Origin: Brevundimonas sp. UBA4609 | GTDB taxonomy: Bacteria > Pseudomonadota > Alphaproteobacteria > Caulobacterales > Caulobacteraceae | NCBI GenBank assembly: GCA_002386585.1 | Contig: DGIZ01000007.1 | Coordinates: 1-25,221 of the forward strand | DNA: 25,221 bases | Direction of reading: 5' to 3' | Translations under genes and position numbers: made by a program | Shown: one piece after another, positions 22,118-25,221 of the stretch | Layout: each line of letters starts with the position of its first letter | Numbering within the stretch: the stretch's first letter is position 1 | The notes under the pieces: generated by a model | What the model saw: only the letters and a program-made list of their open reading frames with translations | Told to the model about the DNA's origin: nothing | Databases searched by the model: none

Positions 22118-23524
22118 ATGCGTAATACGGGTGCTGATATTCTGGTCGTCGACGACGAGGCCGACATCCGCGAACTGGTGTCCGGCCTGCTGGAGGACGA
22201 GGGCCATTCGGTCCGCACGGCCGCCAATTCGGACGAGGCGCTGGCCGCCATCCGCGCGCGCAAGCCTTCCTTGGCCGTACTCGACATCTGGATGCAGGGC
22301 GGCGGGCTGGACGGGCTGGAACTGCTCGATGTCGTGCGCGAGCTGGATGAGGACCTGCCGGTCGTCATGATCTCGGGCCACGGCAACATCGAAACGGCGG
22401 TCAGCGCGCTGAAGCGCGGCGCCTATGATTTCATCGAGAAGCCGTTCAAGTCCGACCGCCTGGTCGTGGTGGTGGAGCGGGCCCTGGAATCGGCCGCGCT
22501 GAAACGCGAGAACCGGCGCCTGCGCGCCCAGACGCTGACGCCCACCGGACTGATCGGCAAGTCGGTCGCCGCCCAGGTGTTGCGCACCACGATCGCCAAG
22601 GTGGCGCCGGCCAACAGCCGCGTCCTGATCTCGGGCCCTCCTGGTTCGGGCAAGGAACTGGTGGCCCGGCAGATTCACGAAGCCAGCCCCCGGGCGAAGG
22701 CGGAGTTTGTCGCCATCTCGGCCGCCGGCATGACGCCCGAGCGCCTGGACGTCGAATTATTCGGCGAGGAGGGTGGCGACGGCCGCCCACGCAAGATCGG
22801 CGTCTTCGAGCGGGCCCATAACGGCACCCTCTACCTGGATGACGTGGCCGACATGCCCCGCGAAAGCCAGAGCCGCATCCTGCGCGTCCTGGTCGAACAG
22901 AGCTTCCGCCGCGTCGGCGGCGAGCAGGACGTGCAGGTGGACGTGCGCGTCGTCACCTCCACCGCCCGCGACCTGCGTACCGAGATCGCCGAGGGACGTT
23001 TCCGCGAAGACTTGTTCCACCGACTGAACGTCGTGCCGATCCGGGTGCCGCCGCTGTCGGAGCGACGCGAGGACATCGCCGAACTGGTCGAGTATTTCGT
23101 CGACAATCTGTCGGCCTCCCAGGGCCTGCCGCATCGTCGCATCGCCGACGACGCCCTGGCCGTGCTGCAGGTTCATCCGTGGCCGGGCAATGTCCGCCAG
23201 TTGCGCAACAACATCGAACGTTTGCTGATCCTGGCCACCGGCGGGCCGGACGAGCCCATCACCGCCGATATGCTGCCGCAGGAGGTGGCTTCATCCGCCA
23301 GCCCGGCCTCGCTCAGCGCGGACCGCATCATCGCCCTGCCGCTGCGTGAGGCGCGCGAGGTGTTCGAACGGGAATATCTGTCGGCCCAGATCATGCGGTT
23401 CGGCGGAAATATCTCGCGCACGGCCGCTTTCATCGGCATGGAGAGATCTGCGCTGCATCGCAAGCTTAAGTCGCTGGGCGTATCGCCTGCACGCGGCGGA
23501 GACGAGGAAGGAGAGGGCGCCTGA
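22118..23524 (+). CDS. ntrX: Response regulator NtrX (AAA+ domain lacking GAFTGA)
   Basis: An NtrC-like response regulator of 468 aa. The receiver has Asp12/Asp13 and phospho-acceptor Asp56 (LAVLDIWMQ), with the later Lys in FIEKPFK. The AAA+ domain has an altered Walker A, GPPGSGKE, at 173-180. The GAFTGA loop that contacts sigma-54 is missing: residues about 213-235 read LFGEEGGDGRPRKIGVFERAH. The Walker B segment is TLYLDDVADM, with Asp where the usual catalytic Glu stands. The C-terminal Fis-type helix-turn-helix (about 415-458) includes GNISRTAAFIGMERSALHRKLKSLGV. It is therefore unlikely to be a classical sigma-54 activator. The start ATG 22118 has GAGG upstream; its TGA overlaps the dat ATG. 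Confidence 0.95.
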   Translation: MRNTGADILVVDDEADIRELVSGLLEDEGHSVRTAANSDEALAAIRARKPSLAVLDIWMQGGGLDGLELLDVVRELDEDLPVVMISGHGNIETAVSALKRGAYDFIEKPFKSDRLVVVVERALESAALKRENRRLRAQTLTPTGLIGKSVAAQVLRTTIAKVAPANSRVLISGPPGSGKELVARQIHEASPRAKAEFVAISAAGMTPERLDVELFGEEGGDGRPRKIGVFERAHNGTLYLDDVADMPRESQSRILRVLVEQSFRRVGGEQDVQVDVRVVTSTARDLRTEIAEGRFREDLFHRLNVVPIRVPPLSERREDIAELVEYFVDNLSASQGLPHRRIADDALAVLQVHPWPGNVRQLRNNIERLLILATGGPDEPITADMLPQEVASSASPASLSADRIIALPLREAREVFEREYLSAQIMRFGGNISRTAAFIGMERSALHRKLKSLGVSPARGGDEEGEGA

Positions 23525-24384
23525 TGTCCAGGGTCGCCTATGTGAACGGCGTCTATCAGCCGCACGGCCAGGCTGTGGTCCATATCGAGGATCGCGGTTT
23601 CCAGTTCGCCGACGGCGTCTATGAGGTCTGGTCGGTCTTTGACGGCAGGCTGGCCGATTATCAGGGGCACCTGAGCCGTCTGGCTCGCAGCCTGACCGAG
23701 CTGCGGATCGACATTCCCATGTCGGCCGAGTCGCTGGGCATCGTCCTGCGCGAGACGATCCGCCGGAATCGGGTGCGCAACGGCATCGTCTATATCCAGA
23801 TCACGCGCGGCACGGCGCCCCGCGATCACGCCTTCCCCCCGGATGTGGCGCCCAGCGTCATCATCACCGCCAAGTCGATCGACCTGAGGAAGGGCGAAGC
23901 TCTGGCCGCCAGGGGCGCGGCGGGCGTCACCCACCCCGACATGCGCTGGGGCCGCTGCGACATCAAGACGGTCGGCCTTCTGCCCAACGCCCTGGCCAAG
24001 CAGGCGGCGCGTGAACGCGGCGCTTACGAAGCCATCCTGTTCGATGAAATGGGCATGGTGACCGAGGGCTCCTCGACCAACGCCTGGATCATCGACGAGA
24101 ACGGCAAGCTGCGGACCCGCGACACCCAGGCAAACATCCTTCGCGGCATCACCCGCGCGGCGATCCTCAAGCTGGTCGAGGCGGAAGGTATCGAGCTGGA
24201 AGAGCGCGCCTTCAGCGTCGAGGAGGCCAAGCGCGCGCGCGAAGTCTTCGTCACGGCGGCCAGTTCCTTCGTCATGCCGATCGTCTCTCTGGACGGAACC
24301 CGCATCGGCGACGGCAAGCCGGGCCCGGTTGCGACCCGTCTACGCGAGATTTATCTGGAACAGGCGCGCCGCGAAGCCATTTAA
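23524..24384 (+). CDS. dat: D-amino-acid transaminase (D-alanine aminotransferase type)
   Basis: A PLP fold-type IV aminotransferase of 286 aa that interconverts D-alanine and D-glutamate with their keto acids, supplying peptidoglycan precursors. The N-terminus ([30 protein letters not shown]) is typical. Lys148 in [12 protein letters not shown] is the PLP lysine, followed by the E-G-SSTN motif ([12 protein letters not shown]) and NILRGITR for phosphate binding. Branched-chain aminotransferase or aminodeoxychorismate lyase are relatives; the [11 protein letters not shown] segment (about residues 96-106) favours D-amino-acid specificity. The start ATG 23524 lies in the ntrX stop (TGATG) with AAGGAG upstream, so it is translated with ntrX. 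Confidence 0.9.
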   Translation: MSRVAYVNGVYQPHGQAVVHIEDRGFQFADGVYEVWSVFDGRLADYQGHLSRLARSLTELRIDIPMSAESLGIVLRETIRRNRVRNGIVYIQITRGTAPRDHAFPPDVAPSVIITAKSIDLRKGEALAARGAAGVTHPDMRWGRCDIKTVGLLPNALAKQAARERGAYEAILFDEMGMVTEGSSTNAWIIDENGKLRTRDTQANILRGITRAAILKLVEAEGIELEERAFSVEEAKRAREVFVTAASSFVMPIVSLDGTRIGDGKPGPVATRLREIYLEQARREAI

Positions 24385-24388
24385 GGCG

Positions 24389-24416
24389 TTGCCGCACTGG
24401 CGGGGGCTTGGCTAAG
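24389..24416 (+). promoter_or_regulatory. Candidate hfq promoter(s): housekeeping-like and sigma-54-like
   Basis: In the 110-bp dat-hfq gap, TTGCCG (24389-24394) and GCTAAG (24411-24416), 16 bp apart, fit a housekeeping-type promoter that would give an hfq leader of about 70 nt. Overlapping it, TGGCGGG at 24398-24404 and TGGC at 24409-24412 satisfy the GG-N10-GC rule of sigma-54 promoters (GG 24399-24400, GC 24411-24412), though with mismatches elsewhere. Either reading is a by-eye match. Confidence 0.4.
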
Positions 24417-24494
24417 GTCGCGGATGCGGGCGATGTTCCGCCTCGCGGCCATTCCGTCGCTGATGAAAAAGACCAAGAACAGGATCAACCTGCC

Positions 24495-24740
24495 ATGTCG
24501 CAAGACAAACGACAGAACCTCCAGGACACCTTCCTGAACAGCGTCCGCAAGACGAAGACGCCGCTGACCATCTTCCTGGTGAACGGCGTCAAGCTTCAGG
24601 GCATCGTCACCTGGTTCGACAACTTCTGTGTGCTGCTGCGTCGCGATGGCCAGTCGCAGCTGGTCTACAAGCACGCCATCTCGACCATCATGCCGTCGGC
24701 GCCCGTGCAACTGTACGAGCCCGACGCCGAAGAAGACTGA
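24495..24740 (+). CDS. hfq: RNA chaperone Hfq
   Basis: Hfq forms a homohexameric Sm-like ring that binds small RNAs and mRNAs and acts after transcription. It is 81 aa from ATG 24495, the usual compact alphaproteobacterial length without a long C-terminal tail. The start [19 protein letters not shown] is the conserved N-terminal helix with the proximal-face Gln (QDTFLN). The Sm1 strand region has [27 protein letters not shown], and Sm2 contains [11 protein letters not shown] with the Tyr-Lys-His motif. In-frame codons upstream to 24408 would add 29 unrelated residues and are not used. It is followed with no gap by hflX; the dat-hfq-hflX order is common in alphaproteobacteria. Confidence 0.97.
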   Translation: MSQDKRQNLQDTFLNSVRKTKTPLTIFLVNGVKLQGIVTWFDNFCVLLRRDGQSQLVYKHAISTIMPSAPVQLYEPDAEED

Positions 24741-25221
24741 TTGACCTCAAAACTCATTGACCACGCCGTCCCGCTGATCCGGGCCGTCGTCATCCATCCT
24801 GACCGTCGTGGCGACAATGCGCGTCATGCGTCCGAACGCCTGGAAGAGGCCGTGGGCCTGGCCCAGGCGCTGGACCTTGACGTGCGGGCGCAGGAAATCG
24901 TGCGCCTGCGCTCCGTCACGCCCTCCACCCTGATCGGTCGAGGCAAGGTGGAAGAGATTTCGGCCCTGATCCTGGCCGCCGACGCCGAGGCGGTCGTCAT
25001 CGACGACCAGCTGACGCCGGTGCAGCAGCGCAACCTGGAACGCTTCTGGGACATCAAGGTCATCGACCGCACCGGTTTGATCCTCGAGATCTTCGGCCGC
25101 CGCGCTCGCACGCGCGAGGGGCGGCTGCAGGTCGAGCTGGCGCGGCTGGAATACGAACGCTCGCGCCTGGTCCGCACCTGGACCCACCTGGAGCGCCAGC
25201 GCGGCGGCACCGGCGGCACGG
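24741..25221 (+). CDS. hflX: GTPase HflX, N-terminal part (runs off right edge)
   Basis: The first 160 codons of HflX, a ribosome-associated GTPase involved in rescue and splitting of stalled ribosomes. The frame opens with TTG at 24741, directly after the hfq TGA (TGATTG), with GAAGAAGA upstream as a possible binding site; no in-frame ATG or GTG lies before the conserved region. The HflX N-terminal domain is unmistakable: VIHPDRR, TLIGRGKVEEI, VVIDDQLTPVQQRNLER, KVIDRTGLILEIFGRRA, TREGRLQVELARLEYERSRLVR and the Gly-rich hinge THLERQRGGTGG. The GTP-binding domain lies beyond the edge. Confidence 0.95.
   Translation, partial: MTSKLIDHAVPLIRAVVIHPDRRGDNARHASERLEEAVGLAQALDLDVRAQEIVRLRSVTPSTLIGRGKVEEISALILAADAEAVVIDDQLTPVQQRNLERFWDIKVIDRTGLILEIFGRRARTREGRLQVELARLEYERSRLVRTWTHLERQRGGTGGT

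Noticed and set aside
1..25221. CRISPR array, prophage, insertion sequence, tRNA or defence island
   Set aside because: No regularly spaced repeats, integrase, transposase, phage genes or tRNA-like structures were seen, and gene composition is uniformly housekeeping.

Overview
The window is about 25 kb of GC-rich chromosomal DNA from an alphaproteobacterium, most likely Caulobacteraceae and probably Brevundimonas-like. The evidence is the gene content and order (an iscR-led SUF operon with two cysteine desulfurases, dusB next to ntrYX, ntrX-dat-hfq-hflX, a fused ispDF), many GTG/TTG starts with 1-4 nt gene overlaps, and promoter-like boxes resembling the Caulobacter housekeeping type (TTGACG ... 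GCTANA). The genus is inferred from remembered gene order and protein style, not from a database search. No rRNA, tRNA, CRISPR array, prophage or insertion sequence was seen, and no gene-free stretch exceeds about 180 bp.

Layout. Positions 1-2386 are read on the minus strand: the first codons of a bactofilin-like gene, bcp (thiol peroxidase), a small GIY-YIG nuclease gene bracketed by two inverted copies of a 32-bp palindromic repeat, and tyrS. Positions 2566-6505 are plus: anmK (cell-wall recycling), an EamA-type transporter, a secreted DUF6624-like protein and a TerC-family membrane protein. A convergent alpha/beta-hydrolase-fold gene follows at 6517-7167 (minus).

The centre (7329-16725, plus) is a tightly packed run of genes for iron-sulfur cluster assembly: iscR, a NifS/IscS-like desulfurase, sufB, sufC, sufD, sufS, sufT and sufA. 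It runs with a 1-bp gap into metN, metI and metQ (methionine ABC importer). An IscR-like operator and promoter lies upstream of iscR. IscR would sense cluster status, the desulfurases mobilise sulfur from cysteine, SufBCD is the scaffold, and SufT/SufA help maturation and delivery. The methionine importer may tie sulfur amino-acid supply to the same transcript.

Positions 16722-18740 are minus (ispDF then plsC: isoprenoid precursor and phospholipid synthesis). From 18806 to the right edge all genes are plus: dusB, ntrY, ntrX, dat, hfq and the start of hflX. The ntrB-ntrC pair often found between dusB and ntrY in alphaproteobacteria is absent here; dusB and ntrY overlap by one base.

Most of the window is ordinary housekeeping sequence. 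The most interesting local structure is the repeat-flanked GIY-YIG gene, whose own C-terminus is encoded by one of the repeats. Next are the ntrBC-less dusB-ntrYX junction, the suf-met fusion of operons, and the hydrolase with Gln at the nucleophile position.
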